Position numbers and translations under genes: made by a program. From Burkholderiales bacterium (GTDB taxonomy: Bacteria; Pseudomonadota; Gammaproteobacteria; Burkholderiales; Burkholderiaceae_C), in NCBI GenBank assembly GCA_003963075.1, contig RXJV01000026.1, positions 1 through 36,979 on the forward strand: DNA of 36,979 bases. Direction: 5' to 3'. How positions within the stretch are numbered: the stretch's first letter is position 1; each line of letters begins with the position of its first letter. The notes under the pieces are model-generated. The model did no database searches, had not been told where the DNA came from, and worked only from the letters and a program-made list of their open reading frames with translations. Shown here in pieces: positions 16,601 through 25,021 of this stretch.

Positions 16601-17614
16601 ATGGACATGACTGCTGCCCCTACCGCGATGCAGCCACCGCCAGGTAGCTTGGCTCAATGGCTGAAGGCGCATGCCGAGCTCGGCGATGAGGGGATCGACG
16701 GTCTGGCGGCGCTGATCGAGCCCTTGGGCAATCAGCCGGCCATCAAGGCGGTGGCCAGCGGGCGCTATGTTTTTGCCAGTGCAGGGCTCGCTCAGATGCT
16801 CGAGCGCGAAGTGGTCGTGGGCTGCACGGATGCCGACATCCTGAGGCCCGACGAGACGAACGCCTTGCGTCGGGTGGAGCAGACCGTGATGGCGCAGCGC
16901 TTGCCGGTCGTCAGCGAGCACAAGCTGGAAATCAATGGGCGCCGGCGTGAGTTCACCGTGGCACGCTTGGCACTGGGCCAGGAGTTCCTGCTGTCGGTCT
17001 GGCACGAAATCACCGAAGAGCGACAGCGCGAGGCCCACCTGCGCCGGGCCTTGGCCCAGATCGAGCAGCAGCAGGGCAGCATGGAACAGGCTCGCCGCGA
17101 GTTGGAGCGGGGCTCCGGGCGTGATGAGGTGTCCGGCCTGTACATGCGTGCGCAGTTCGAAGACCAGTTGCTGCGGGAGATCGACCTGTCCACGCGCGAG
17201 CACCGCGAGTTCGCTCTGGTGGCGATCGCATTGGACCCGTCACCGGCGGTGGCCAGCCTCGGTGAGGAGGCTCAGCAGCGCCTGCTTGAAGGCTTGGGCC
17301 GCATGCTGCGACTCAACACCCGTGCCATGGACTCGGCCTGCCGGATCGGCGAGCAGCGGTTTGCGGTGCTGCTGTCTGGCGTGGGGCTGGCGACAGCCCA
17401 TGCCCGCATGGAACAACTGCGCCGTCAGTGTGCCGGGCAGATCGTCGTGCTCCACGGACAAGACCTGGGCCTGTCCATCTCGATGGGGGTGTCCAGCTTC
17501 CCGCACACGGCGTCGCGGCTGGACGATCTCGTCGCCGCCAGCGAAAACGCCGTTCACGAGGCCCAGCGGCGGGGCGGCAATCAGGTGGTGCTGGCGTCGA
17601 TTGCCTTCGGCTGA
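16601..17614 (+). CDS. PAS-like sensor with a degenerate GGDEF domain
   Basis: A 337-residue soluble protein. Residues about 40-145 have PAS-like features (YVFASAGLAQML, GCTDADILRPDE, EFLLSVWHEITEERQREAH), then a coiled coil (about 145-180), then a GGDEF-fold domain (about 180-337) recognisable from its spacing and its end (LDDLVAASENAVHEAQRRGGNQVV). The catalytic motif is degenerate: where GGDEF is expected the protein has GEQRF (residues 250-254), and there is no clear I-site. It is therefore unlikely to make cyclic di-GMP; it may bind a nucleotide or act as a signalling partner. Start: ATG 16601 (MDMTAAP) is preferred; an in-frame ATG at 16490 would add 37 residues of poor coding character. 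No good ribosome-binding site distinguishes them. Confidence 0.8.
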   Translation: MDMTAAPTAMQPPPGSLAQWLKAHAELGDEGIDGLAALIEPLGNQPAIKAVASGRYVFASAGLAQMLEREVVVGCTDADILRPDETNALRRVEQTVMAQRLPVVSEHKLEINGRRREFTVARLALGQEFLLSVWHEITEERQREAHLRRALAQIEQQQGSMEQARRELERGSGRDEVSGLYMRAQFEDQLLREIDLSTREHREFALVAIALDPSPAVASLGEEAQQRLLEGLGRMLRLNTRAMDSACRIGEQRFAVLLSGVGLATAHARMEQLRRQCAGQIVVLHGQDLGLSISMGVSSFPHTASRLDDLVAASENAVHEAQRRGGNQVVLASIAFG

Positions 17615-17623
17615 GCGGGTCGA

Positions 17624-18082
<459 letters not shown>

Positions 18083-18395
18083 CGCAGATCAGGCAGTACC
18101 CAGGGAAAGGTGTCCACCGCAATCCTGGGGGCCGAGATCCTGAACACCCAGGGGTAATCAGGTGGGCGAGGTCGGCCGGACTTCGGGTTCATCTGACGCG
18201 AGACGATCACGCCCGTCCGGCATTTTCCAAGCCCTTGCTCATAGAGCATCGGATGAAGGAAATAAAAGCCCCGGGGAAAGCGGTGGACGGGCGAGATTCT
18301 AGAACCTGGCGGGATGCCTCGTGCGGACAGGGTCTGCCGCGCAAACGTGGCATTAGGATGCACAAGCAACACAACAGAAACATCGGGTGGGTGGG
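18083..18395. other. 313-bp intergenic region with a long-range stem-loop
   Basis: No gene is seen between the divergent EVE and M48 genes. The perfect 9-bp inverted repeat CGCCCGTCC (18210-18218) and GGACGGGCG (18285-18293) would close an 84-nt fold containing the smaller hairpin GCTC-ATA-GAGC (18238-18248). TTCTAGAA (18297-18304) is an 8-bp palindrome, and ACCCAGGG occurs twice as a direct repeat (18098-18105 and 18146-18153). It could be a structured RNA, a leader element for either gene, or simply promoter DNA. Confidence 0.45.
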
Positions 18396-20258
18396 ATGGA
18401 GTGGGGTGATTTCGTGCACATGGTGCGCGTCAGCGAGCAGGCCAGTGCACATGACAGCAAGGCCTACCGGCGCAGCGTGGCCGCATTCGCGGCCCTCGGT
18501 TACGCCTGGGTGTTTGGCTGCCTCGTCGTCGCGACCGGCCTGGTGGCCTGGTTGGTGCCGCAATTGCTGCACGGGCGTTTTCGTTTCGGACTGGTCTGGG
18601 GCCTGATTGCAGCCCTCGGCCTGCTGTGGGCCAGCCTGCGCGCGCTGTGGGTGCGCTTCGACACGCCGCAGGGCGTACCCCTCACGGCGCAGGAAGCGCC
18701 CGCGCTGTTCGAGGCACTGGAGCGCATCCGCAAGAAGGTTCACGGGCCGCCCATCCATGCGGTCTACCTGGATGATGAGTTCAACGCGAGCATCAGCCAG
18801 AAGCCCCGGTGGGGCCTGCTTGGCGGCGCGGTGAACACGCTGACGATTGGGCTGCCGTTGCTGATGGCGCTGGACCGGCAGCGGCTGCTGGCCGTGCTCA
18901 CGCACGAGTACGGTCACTTGCGCGGCGACCACGGTCGCTTTGCGGCGTGGATCTACCGAACCCGGCTGTCGTGGCTGCGCCTGCACGAAAGCATGCGGCA
19001 CGACGAAAACATCGCCTCGGCGGCGACGCAGGCCTTCCTGAACTGGTACTTCCCCCGCTTTGCGGCCAAGACATTTGCGCTTGCGCGACAGGACGAGTAC
19101 GAGGCCGACCGCATTGCCGGCCGCTTGCTGGGCGCCGACGTGGCGACGGCAGCGCTGGTGGAGATCGAGGTCAAAGGAGCCTGGCTGCAGCAATAGTTCT
19201 GGAGCGACCACTGGCGCTCGGCGGCCACGGCGGCGGTGCCAATCGGGCCCTTCCGCGCGATGCGCGTCCAGCTGAACCAGGCGCCCGCAGCCGGCTTCGC
19301 CAGAGACGCGCTCAGGCAGTCGCTCGCACGCGTGAGCAACCTGTCCGACACCCACCCCAGTCTTCGTGACCGCGTGTCGTCGCTGGGCGGCGAGCCGGTG
19401 CTGCCGGAGTGGTCGCGGCGCAGCGCGCTGGCGTTGCTGGGTGATCGTGCGGAGCACTGGATTGCGCACTTCGACAAGCAATGGTGCTTGGACAACGCCG
19501 ACGACTGGAAGCTGCGTCACGCGTGGCTGGGGCGAGTGCAGGAGCGGGTGAAGGTGCTTGAGGCTGCACGCGCGCAGAGCAATGCCGGCGACCTGGTCGA
19601 GGAGGCATCGCTGCGCCGCCAGCTCGACCCGCAGGCTGACCTGCGGCCGTTGTACGCGCTGGCCCTGCAGCGCAGCGCGGAGCATCCGGCTGCGTTGCAG
19701 GGGCTGGCTCGGACGCTCGCCGCGGCCGACCGCGGAGCCTATCTGCAGGCGTTGCAATGCTTGTGGGATGCCAGCGCGGACTACCGCTGGTGGGCGGCGC
19801 GCAATGCGGTCGAGGAACTGGAAACGCCGCGCCAGGAACATGCGCATGACGCCGCGGCGCTCAAGCTCTGGCGTGAACGCCGCAAGCGAGCGCAGGAGGG
19901 TGAAGATCGTGCCTGGGAGGAGTTGCGGGAGTCGCCGTACTTCAGCCAGATCACGAGGCACGACCTGTCGGCGTTCGAGTTGGGCGAGGTGCAGGCCGAG
20001 TTGGGCAGATGCAAGCCCGTGGTGCGCGCCTGGCTGGTCTGCAAGACGCTGCGGGAGTTCCCGCGGCGTCGGGCCTATCTGGCCTTTGTGGAGCTGCCCG
20101 GCCTGGCGGACGAGGATCGCTTCGAGCTGTGCCGCTGGTTGGAGCAGCACCTGAGCCTGCCGGGGCCGGTGCTGGTGCTCTGGGCTGGCGAATCGCCGAC
20201 GCTCGACGAGATCCGCCGCGGCGCGTTCGAGCCGATCTACCCGGCTATCAAAGCTTAG
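18396..20258 (+). pseudogene. M48-family metallopeptidase gene interrupted by an in-frame amber codon
   Basis: One continuous frame runs from ATG 18396 to TAG 20256-20258 except for a single TAG at 19194-19196 (codon 267). The first 266 residues contain two membrane helices (about residues 30-75), the zinc motif HEYGH (170-174) and the third-ligand Glu in DEYEAD (233-238), so the catalytic core precedes the stop. The 353 codons after it remain in frame and coding-like (SDHWRSAATAAV, later ALQRSAEHPAALQGLARTLA and many charged helices), which suggests a recent single-base nonsense change, for example from CAG, or a sequencing error. A truncated, possibly membrane-bound peptidase may still be made, and GTG 19236 or ATG 19260 could in principle restart translation. 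A GTG at 18387 is an alternative start. The last stop codon lies in the tip of the adjacent repeat element. Confidence 0.85.
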
Positions 20259-20433
20259 GGCCTGTTAACACGACGGGAGCAGGCCACGTTGCGACCAGAA
20301 AGCCCGCGAGCAAGGCGCGAAACGAAGCTTGGGCAGGCCCCCAGCGAGGCTTCGCAACGCTGCCCTCGGGCTTTCTGGCCGCAACCCGAAGGGCAGGCCA
20401 TGCGCCCCACTGCCGTCGTGTTAACAGGCCCTA
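20256..20433. mobile_element. MITE-like foldback element between convergent genes
   Basis: The ends are perfect 21-bp inverted repeats (20256-20276 and 20413-20433, beginning TAGGGCCTGTTAACA). If the outermost TA on each side is a target duplication, the element is 174 bp with 19-bp terminal repeats, as for IS630/Tc1-type MITEs. A second pair, CCAGAAAGCCCG and its complement CGGGCTTTCTGG, continues the pairing inward, so the whole unit can fold into a long hairpin. It encodes no transposase. Both neighbouring genes read into it and take their TAG stop codons from its tips. It can also act as a bidirectional terminator. The family name is not known to me. Confidence 0.7.
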
Positions 20434-20730
20434 CAGCAACTGGCCATCGTGTCCCAGTGCTTCGTCCAGACGCTTGATGAGGGCGTCGACCTCGGGGCTG
20501 GACGATGCGGCCGTGGCGGGCGCTTCGCGTGGTGCATCGGCCAGTTGGTAGGCGAGGTTGAGCGCCGCCAGCACCGCGATGCGTTCGCGCGCCTTGACCT
20601 TGCCGGCGTCTCGGATGGCGCTCATCTCGCGGTCCACCTGGGCGACGGCCGCCGTCAGCGCGGCCTCGCCACCGTCCGGGCAGCCGAGCAGATAGCTCTG
20701 GCCCATGATGGTCACTTCCATCTGCTTCAT
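20431..20730 (-). CDS. zapA: Cell division protein ZapA
   Basis: A 99-residue ZapA. The N-terminal domain MEVTIMGQSYLLGCPDGGEA is diagnostic, followed by the long helix (AAVAQVDREMSAIRDAGKVK, then RIAVLAALNLAYQL) that forms the dimer and tetramer coiled coil. ZapA cross-links FtsZ filaments at the Z-ring. The C-terminus after about residue 68 is a variable Ala/Ser-rich segment ending in DEALGHDGQLL. The gene overlaps the upstream zapB-like gene by 4 bp. Its TAG stop lies inside the tip of the repeat element, so the natural C-terminus may have been altered by that insertion. Confidence 0.92.
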   Translation of the reverse strand: MKQMEVTIMGQSYLLGCPDGGEAALTAAVAQVDREMSAIRDAGKVKARERIAVLAALNLAYQLADAPREAPATAASSSPEVDALIKRLDEALGHDGQLL

Positions 20731-20942
20731 GGCTGTTCGGGTTCCTTGGGCGTCTCGGCCGGCAGGCGCTCGAGCAGCGCCTCGACGCGGGCGCGTGCCG
20801 CGTTCAGGCGCGAGCGCAGGCTGTCGCGTTCCTGGGTGATGGAGGTGAGCTGTACCTGCAGCAGCGCGTTGGTGCGCAGGATTTCGTCGTGGCGCAGCAG
20901 CAGTCGCTCCACGCGTTCGGTCAGGTCGTTCAGGCTGGCCAT
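20727..20942 (-). CDS. ZapB-like coiled-coil protein (TIGR02449 family)
   Basis: A 71-residue protein that is almost entirely coiled coil (heptad-like LTERVERLLLRHDEILRTN, then LLQVQLTSITQERDSLRSRL). It matches the small TIGR02449/ZapB-like proteins found directly upstream of zapA in many beta- and gammaproteobacteria. A role in Z-ring organisation is inferred from the position. The start ATG 20942 is the only one that keeps the coiled coil whole, and the end overlaps zapA by 4 bp (ATGA), so the two are co-translated. Confidence 0.87.
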   Translation of the reverse strand: MASLNDLTERVERLLLRHDEILRTNALLQVQLTSITQERDSLRSRLNAARARVEALLERLPAETPKEPEQP

Positions 20943-20955
20943 GGGGGGCTCGAGG

Positions 20956-21600
20956 TCAGGCGGAGCGCAATTTTAGTTGTCGACCGTGATCGCATTCGTT
21001 GACGACGGCGCAGGCGCCGCATTGGGGCTTGCGTGCCTGGCAGACATAGCGGCCATGCAGGATCAGCCAGTGGTGGGCATCGACGAGGTAGGCTGCGGGC
21101 ACGCGCTTGAGCAGGCCCAGCTCGACGGCCAGCGGCGTCTTGCCCGCCGCCAGGCCCGTGCGGTTGCTGACGCGGAAGATATGCGTGTCCACCGCCATCG
21201 TCGGCTCGCCGAAGGCGACGTTGAGCACGACATTGGCCGTCTTGCGGCCGACGCCGGGCAGGGCTTCCAGCGCCTCCCGCGAGCGCGGCACCTCGCCGCC
21301 GTGCTGATCGATCAGGATCTGGCAGGTCTGCAGCAGGTGCTTGGCCTTGCTGCGGTACAGACCGATGGTCTTGATATGGCTCTCCAGCCCGTCGGTGCCC
21401 AGCGCCAGGACCTGAGCGGGCGTGTTGGCGACGGCGAAGAGGCGGCGCGTGGCTTTGTTGACGCCGACGTCCGTCGCCTGGGCCGACAGCAGCACCGCGG
21501 TCAGCAGCTCAAAGACGCTGGCGTATTCCAGCTCGGTTTGAGGGGCTGGGTTGGCGGCCTGGAGGATGGCGAAGAAGCGGTCGATCTGCGCGGCGTTCAT
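20956..21600 (-). CDS. nth: Endonuclease III
   Basis: A 214-residue DNA glycosylase/AP lyase that removes oxidised pyrimidines in base-excision repair. The helix-hairpin-helix LPGVGRKTANVV contains catalytic Lys120, and Asp138 lies in VDTHIFRV; both numbers match E. coli Nth. The C-terminal [4Fe-4S] cluster ligands C187, C194, C197 and C203 (spacing C-x6-C-x2-C-x5-C) are all present. It is the last gene of the phaZ-rnfB-nth cluster, 20 bp after the RnfB-like gene. The start ATG 21600 gives the family-standard N-terminus MNAAQIDRFF. Confidence 0.96.
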   Translation of the reverse strand: MNAAQIDRFFAILQAANPAPQTELEYASVFELLTAVLLSAQATDVGVNKATRRLFAVANTPAQVLALGTDGLESHIKTIGLYRSKAKHLLQTCQILIDQHGGEVPRSREALEALPGVGRKTANVVLNVAFGEPTMAVDTHIFRVSNRTGLAAGKTPLAVELGLLKRVPAAYLVDAHHWLILHGRYVCQARKPQCGACAVVNECDHGRQLKLRSA

Positions 21601-21620
21601 GCCGGCATTGTCAGCCGCAT

Positions 21621-22265
21621 TCAACGCCGCTTGGCCCTCGCCCGGGCGAGGGCGGCCTCGATCGCCGCGCGCTTGCGGTCCAGCTGCGCCGGGTCGGTGA
21701 TCGCGGAGGCGCTTGGCAGGTCGGCCAGCTTGGCCTCGGCCTTGGCGGCCAGGCGGGCATCGTTCTCTTCGGCCTCGCGGTGGCGGCGGAAGCGTTTGAA
21801 GGCGTAGCGCTCGCGCGCCTCGTCGGCCTGGGGCAGGCTCCAGGCGGCCCAGCCGGTGGTCGTCGTCACCTCGGGCATGGAGATGCAGTCCACCGGGCAG
21901 GCCGGCACGCACAGCTCGCAGCCGGTGCACTGCGCTGCCACGACCACATGCATCGCCTTCGGGGCGCCGACAATGCAGTCGGCCGGGCAGGCCTTGATGC
22001 ACAGTGTGCAACCGATGCACCAGGACTCGCCGATCACGGCGACGCCGCGGGTGGCCTCGATGCCATTGGCCGGGTTCAGCGGCAGCGCCTGCCGGCCGGT
22101 CAGGGCGGCGAGCCGGGCGACGCCTTCGGCCCCGCCAGGCGGGCATTGGTCGATCTCGGCGTCACCGGCGGCAATGGCCTCGGCGTAGCGGCGGCAGTCT
22201 GGGTAGCCGCAGCGGGTGCATTGGGTCTGCGGCAGCGCGGCGTCGATGCGATCCGCGAGGTTCAC
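21621..22265 (-). CDS. Soluble RnfB-like ferredoxin
   Basis: A 214-residue iron-sulfur protein of the RnfB/RsxB family. The N-terminal four-Fe-four-S domain (CTRCGYPDCRRY, then CPPGG) is followed by two ferredoxin clusters, CIGCTLCIKACPADC and CTGCELCVPACPVDC (about residues 83-127). The C-terminal 80 residues are charged and helical. Membrane-bound RnfB has an N-terminal anchor, which is missing here, and no other rnf genes are in the window, so it is not part of a complete Rnf complex at this locus. It may deliver electrons to a cytoplasmic partner. It starts at GTG 22265, overlapping the phaZ stop by 4 bp (GTGA). Confidence 0.88.
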   Translation of the reverse strand: MNLADRIDAALPQTQCTRCGYPDCRRYAEAIAAGDAEIDQCPPGGAEGVARLAALTGRQALPLNPANGIEATRGVAVIGESWCIGCTLCIKACPADCIVGAPKAMHVVVAAQCTGCELCVPACPVDCISMPEVTTTTGWAAWSLPQADEARERYAFKRFRRHREAEENDARLAAKAEAKLADLPSASAITDPAQLDRKRAAIEAALARARAKRR

Positions 22266-23602
22266 GCCTTGCTTCGAGCAGTGGCGGCGCGGCTGCGATT
22301 GGCCGCCGGCTTGGCGGTCGCCTTCACCGGTGCGGCCTTGGACGTGGCCTTCAGCGGAGCCGCCTCGTACTTGGCGATGAAAGCGCGCACCTCCGGGTAG
22401 ACCTTTTCGCGCCAACGGCGGCCCGAGAAAATGCCGTAATGACCGGCGCCCAAGGCGTCGTAGTGGTGCTGATGGACCTTGGGCACGCCGGAACAAAGTT
22501 CGTGTGCCGCGCGGGTCTGGCCCGCGCCGGAGATGTCGTCCAGCTCACCCTCGACGGTCAGCAGGGCCGTCGTCGTGATGTCCTGCGGCCGCACGAAGGC
22601 GCCATCGACCTGCCAGGTGCCGTTGACCAATGCGAAGTCCTGGAACACGGTCTTGATGGTGTCGAGGTAGTACTCAGCCGGCATGTCGAGCACGGCGTTG
22701 TATTCGTCGTAGAACCGGCGGTGCGCCTCGGCACTGTCGTCATCGCCGCGCACCAGGTCGAGGAAGTAGTCGTAGTGCGAGGATAGGTGCCGGTCCGGGT
22801 TCATCGCGACGAAGCCGGTGTGCTGCAGGAAGCCCGGGTAGACCTCGCGGCCGGCACCGGGGAAGTTGGTCGGCACGCGGTAGATCACGTTGTTCTCGAA
22901 CCAGCTGTAGCTGCGGTTCATGGCCAGGTTGTTGACGGCCGTCGGGCTCTTGCGAGCGTCGATGGGGCCGCCCATCATCGTCATGCTGCGCGGCGTGGGT
23001 TCTCCGGCACTGGCCATCAGCGAGATGGCCGCCAGCACGGGCACGGTCGGCTGGCAGACCGACATCACATGGCAGTCGGCACCACCCACCAGGCGGATGA
23101 ACTCCTGCACGTAATGGACGTAGTCGTCCAGGTGGAAGGGGCCCACCTCCAGCGGCACCATGCGGGCATCGGTCCAGTCGGTAATGTAGACCTTGTGGTC
23201 CCGCAGCAGCTGCTTGACGGTTTCACGCAGCAGCGTGCTGTGATGGCCGGACAGCGGGGCCACCACGAGCACGGTGGGCTGGTCCTTCATCTTGGCGAGC
23301 ACCGCAGAATCGTCGGTGTAGCGCTTGAAGCGCAGCAGCCGGCAGAAGGGCTTCTCGAGCGCCACGAGCTCCTGCACCGCGACGTCCACGCCGTCGACCT
23401 CGACCGACCGGATCTCGAACTCGGGCTTCTCGTAGTCCTTGGCGAGGCGGTGCATCAGGTCCAGCCCGGCAGACAAGCGCTGTGACACCGGCGTGTGCGC
23501 GAACGGTGACAGCGGGTGGCTGTAGAGCTTGGCCGATGCGGCCGCAAACTCGGAGAAGGGGCTCAGCAGCGCGCGCTGGGTTTCGAAGAACTGATACAGC
23601 AT
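22262..23602 (-). CDS. phaZ: Intracellular polyhydroxybutyrate depolymerase
   Basis: A 446-residue depolymerase of the Ralstonia PhaZ1 type that degrades the cell's own PHB granules. The catalytic triad numbering agrees exactly with that enzyme: Cys183 (in SVCQPTVP), Asp355 (EGELDD) and His388 (GAGHYG). The nucleophile is Cys rather than Ser. The family core ends near residue 417. Beyond it is a roughly 29-residue tail rich in Lys, Ala, Thr and Arg (SKAAPVKATAKPAANRSR and so on), not expected in this family. Start: ATG 23602 (MLYQFFETQR), the family-standard N-terminus. The end overlaps the RnfB-like gene by 4 bp. Confidence 0.95.
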   Translation of the reverse strand: MLYQFFETQRALLSPFSEFAAASAKLYSHPLSPFAHTPVSQRLSAGLDLMHRLAKDYEKPEFEIRSVEVDGVDVAVQELVALEKPFCRLLRFKRYTDDSAVLAKMKDQPTVLVVAPLSGHHSTLLRETVKQLLRDHKVYITDWTDARMVPLEVGPFHLDDYVHYVQEFIRLVGGADCHVMSVCQPTVPVLAAISLMASAGEPTPRSMTMMGGPIDARKSPTAVNNLAMNRSYSWFENNVIYRVPTNFPGAGREVYPGFLQHTGFVAMNPDRHLSSHYDYFLDLVRGDDDSAEAHRRFYDEYNAVLDMPAEYYLDTIKTVFQDFALVNGTWQVDGAFVRPQDITTTALLTVEGELDDISGAGQTRAAHELCSGVPKVHQHHYDALGAGHYGIFSGRRWREKVYPEVRAFIAKYEAAPLKATSKAAPVKATAKPAANRSRAATARSKA

Positions 23603-23719
23603 GGCAAGCCTTGAACGTGGAGCTGAATGCACCGATGGTGCCAGAAATCGCTTTCTTGGTTGTGCGCTGCAGCAAAGATGGCGGCCAAACCGCCAATCTT
23701 GCGCACTCCAACGCGAAGC

Positions 23720-24907
23720 TCAGCGGCGCATCACCGCCGCCATCGCGGCCGCAACCGTCGGCAGATTGCCTTCGTTCAAGGCAGCCACACAGATGCGGCC
23801 GGAATCAACACCGTAAACCCCGAACTGCTGGCGCAGCCGCTGCATCTGGGCCGCTGACAGCCCCGAGTAACTGAACATGCCGAGCTGCTCCGTGACGAAG
23901 CCCAGATCCTCGGTCACACCGGCCGCCTGGAGGGCGGTCACCAGCGCCGCACGCATGGCCTTGATCCGCACCCGCATGCCGGCCAGCTCGTCCTCCCACA
24001 GCGCGCGAAGCGCGTCATCGGCCAGCACCGCCGCGACGACCTGGGCGCCATGCGTCGGCGGGTTGGAGTAGTTGGTGCGGATCATGATCTTCAGCTGCGA
24101 CAGCACCCGCACCGCTTCCTCGTCGCTGTTGCTGACCACGCTCAGCGCGCCGACCCGCTCGCCGTACAGCGAGAAGCTCTTCGAGAAGCTCGTGGAGACG
24201 AAGAAGCCGACGCCAGCGGCCAGGAACTGGCGCACGGCCTCGCCGTCTTCCTTCAGGCCGAAGCCGAAGCCCTGATAGGCCATGTCGAGGAAGGGCGTCA
24301 GGCCCTTGGCCTTGACGACAGCAACGACCTCGGCCCACTGCGCGGCGGTGAGGTCGTAGCCGGTCGGGTTGTGGCAGCAGGCGTGCAGCACGACGATGGT
24401 GCCTGCCGGTGCGGCGTTCAGCGCGGCCAGCATGCCGTCGAAGTCGATGCCTTTCTTCGCAGCATCGTAGTAGGGGTAGGTCTCGACCGCGAAGCCGGCC
24501 TGGGTGAACAGCGCACGGTGGTTCTCCCAGCTCGGGTCGGAGATCAGCACCTTGGCGTCCGGCGTGAGGTGCTTGAGAAAGTCCGCGCCGATCTTCAGCG
24601 CACCGGTGCCGCCCAGGGCCTGCACGGTGGCGACGTTTTTCAGCTCGCTGCCGAACACCAGCTTCTGCACCGCCTTGTCATAGGCGGCGATGCCGTCGAT
24701 GGGCAGGTAGCCGCGCGGTTTGGGGGCAGCGGCCATGGCCGCTTCGGCCTGTTGCACGCACTTCAGCAGTGGCAGCTTGCCGTTTTCGTCGTAGTAAACG
24801 CCGACGCCGAGGTTGACCTTGCCCGCGCGGGTGTCGGCGTTGAACTGCTCGTTCAAGCCGAGGATGGGATCACGGGGGGCCAGGGCGACGGCGGCGAACA
24901 AAGACAT
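23720..24907 (-). CDS. Aromatic-amino-acid / aspartate aminotransferase
   Basis: A 395-residue fold-type I, class I PLP aminotransferase close to TyrB/AspC. It moves amino groups between aspartate or aromatic amino acids and 2-oxoglutarate. The Schiff-base lysine is K243 in STSFSKSFSLYGERVG. HACCHNPTGYDLT (cofactor ring contacts) and DMAYQGFGFG are intact, as is the substrate-carboxylate Arg in GRICVAAL near the end. I cannot tell TyrB from AspC by sequence alone. Start: ATG 24907, about 8 bases after an AGGA ribosome-binding site. It diverges from uvrB across 114 bp. Confidence 0.93.
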   Translation of the reverse strand: MSLFAAVALAPRDPILGLNEQFNADTRAGKVNLGVGVYYDENGKLPLLKCVQQAEAAMAAAPKPRGYLPIDGIAAYDKAVQKLVFGSELKNVATVQALGGTGALKIGADFLKHLTPDAKVLISDPSWENHRALFTQAGFAVETYPYYDAAKKGIDFDGMLAALNAAPAGTIVVLHACCHNPTGYDLTAAQWAEVVAVVKAKGLTPFLDMAYQGFGFGLKEDGEAVRQFLAAGVGFFVSTSFSKSFSLYGERVGALSVVSNSDEEAVRVLSQLKIMIRTNYSNPPTHGAQVVAAVLADDALRALWEDELAGMRVRIKAMRAALVTALQAAGVTEDLGFVTEQLGMFSYSGLSAAQMQRLRQQFGVYGVDSGRICVAALNEGNLPTVAAAMAAVMRR

Positions 24908-25021
24908 GACGGGATTCCTGAAAGGACGTTGGCAGGAGGGGAGGCTCGAAAAACCAGGGTCTGCGCTAATCTGCCCGGTTTCGCAGCGCAGCAATTTTGC
25001 CCTTGAACCCAGGGAACCCCC

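Noticed and set aside
18210-18293. Known riboswitch upstream of the M48 gene
   Set aside because: The closing stem is real, but I could not match the loop sequences to any riboswitch class I know, so it is reported only as an unassigned structure.
19194-19196. TAG read as pyrrolysine or another recoded amino acid
   Set aside because: Pyrrolysine systems are not expected in this type of bacterium, no recoding signal or dedicated tRNA is seen in the window, and other genes here use TAG as a normal stop (zapA, tsaD).
20256-20433. 6S RNA (ssrS) downstream of zapA
   Set aside because: The position and the hairpin-like shape fit, but the perfect 21-bp terminal repeats, the TA on both ends and the lack of the 6S open-bubble sequence favour a MITE-like element. 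An Infernal search with RF00013 would settle it.
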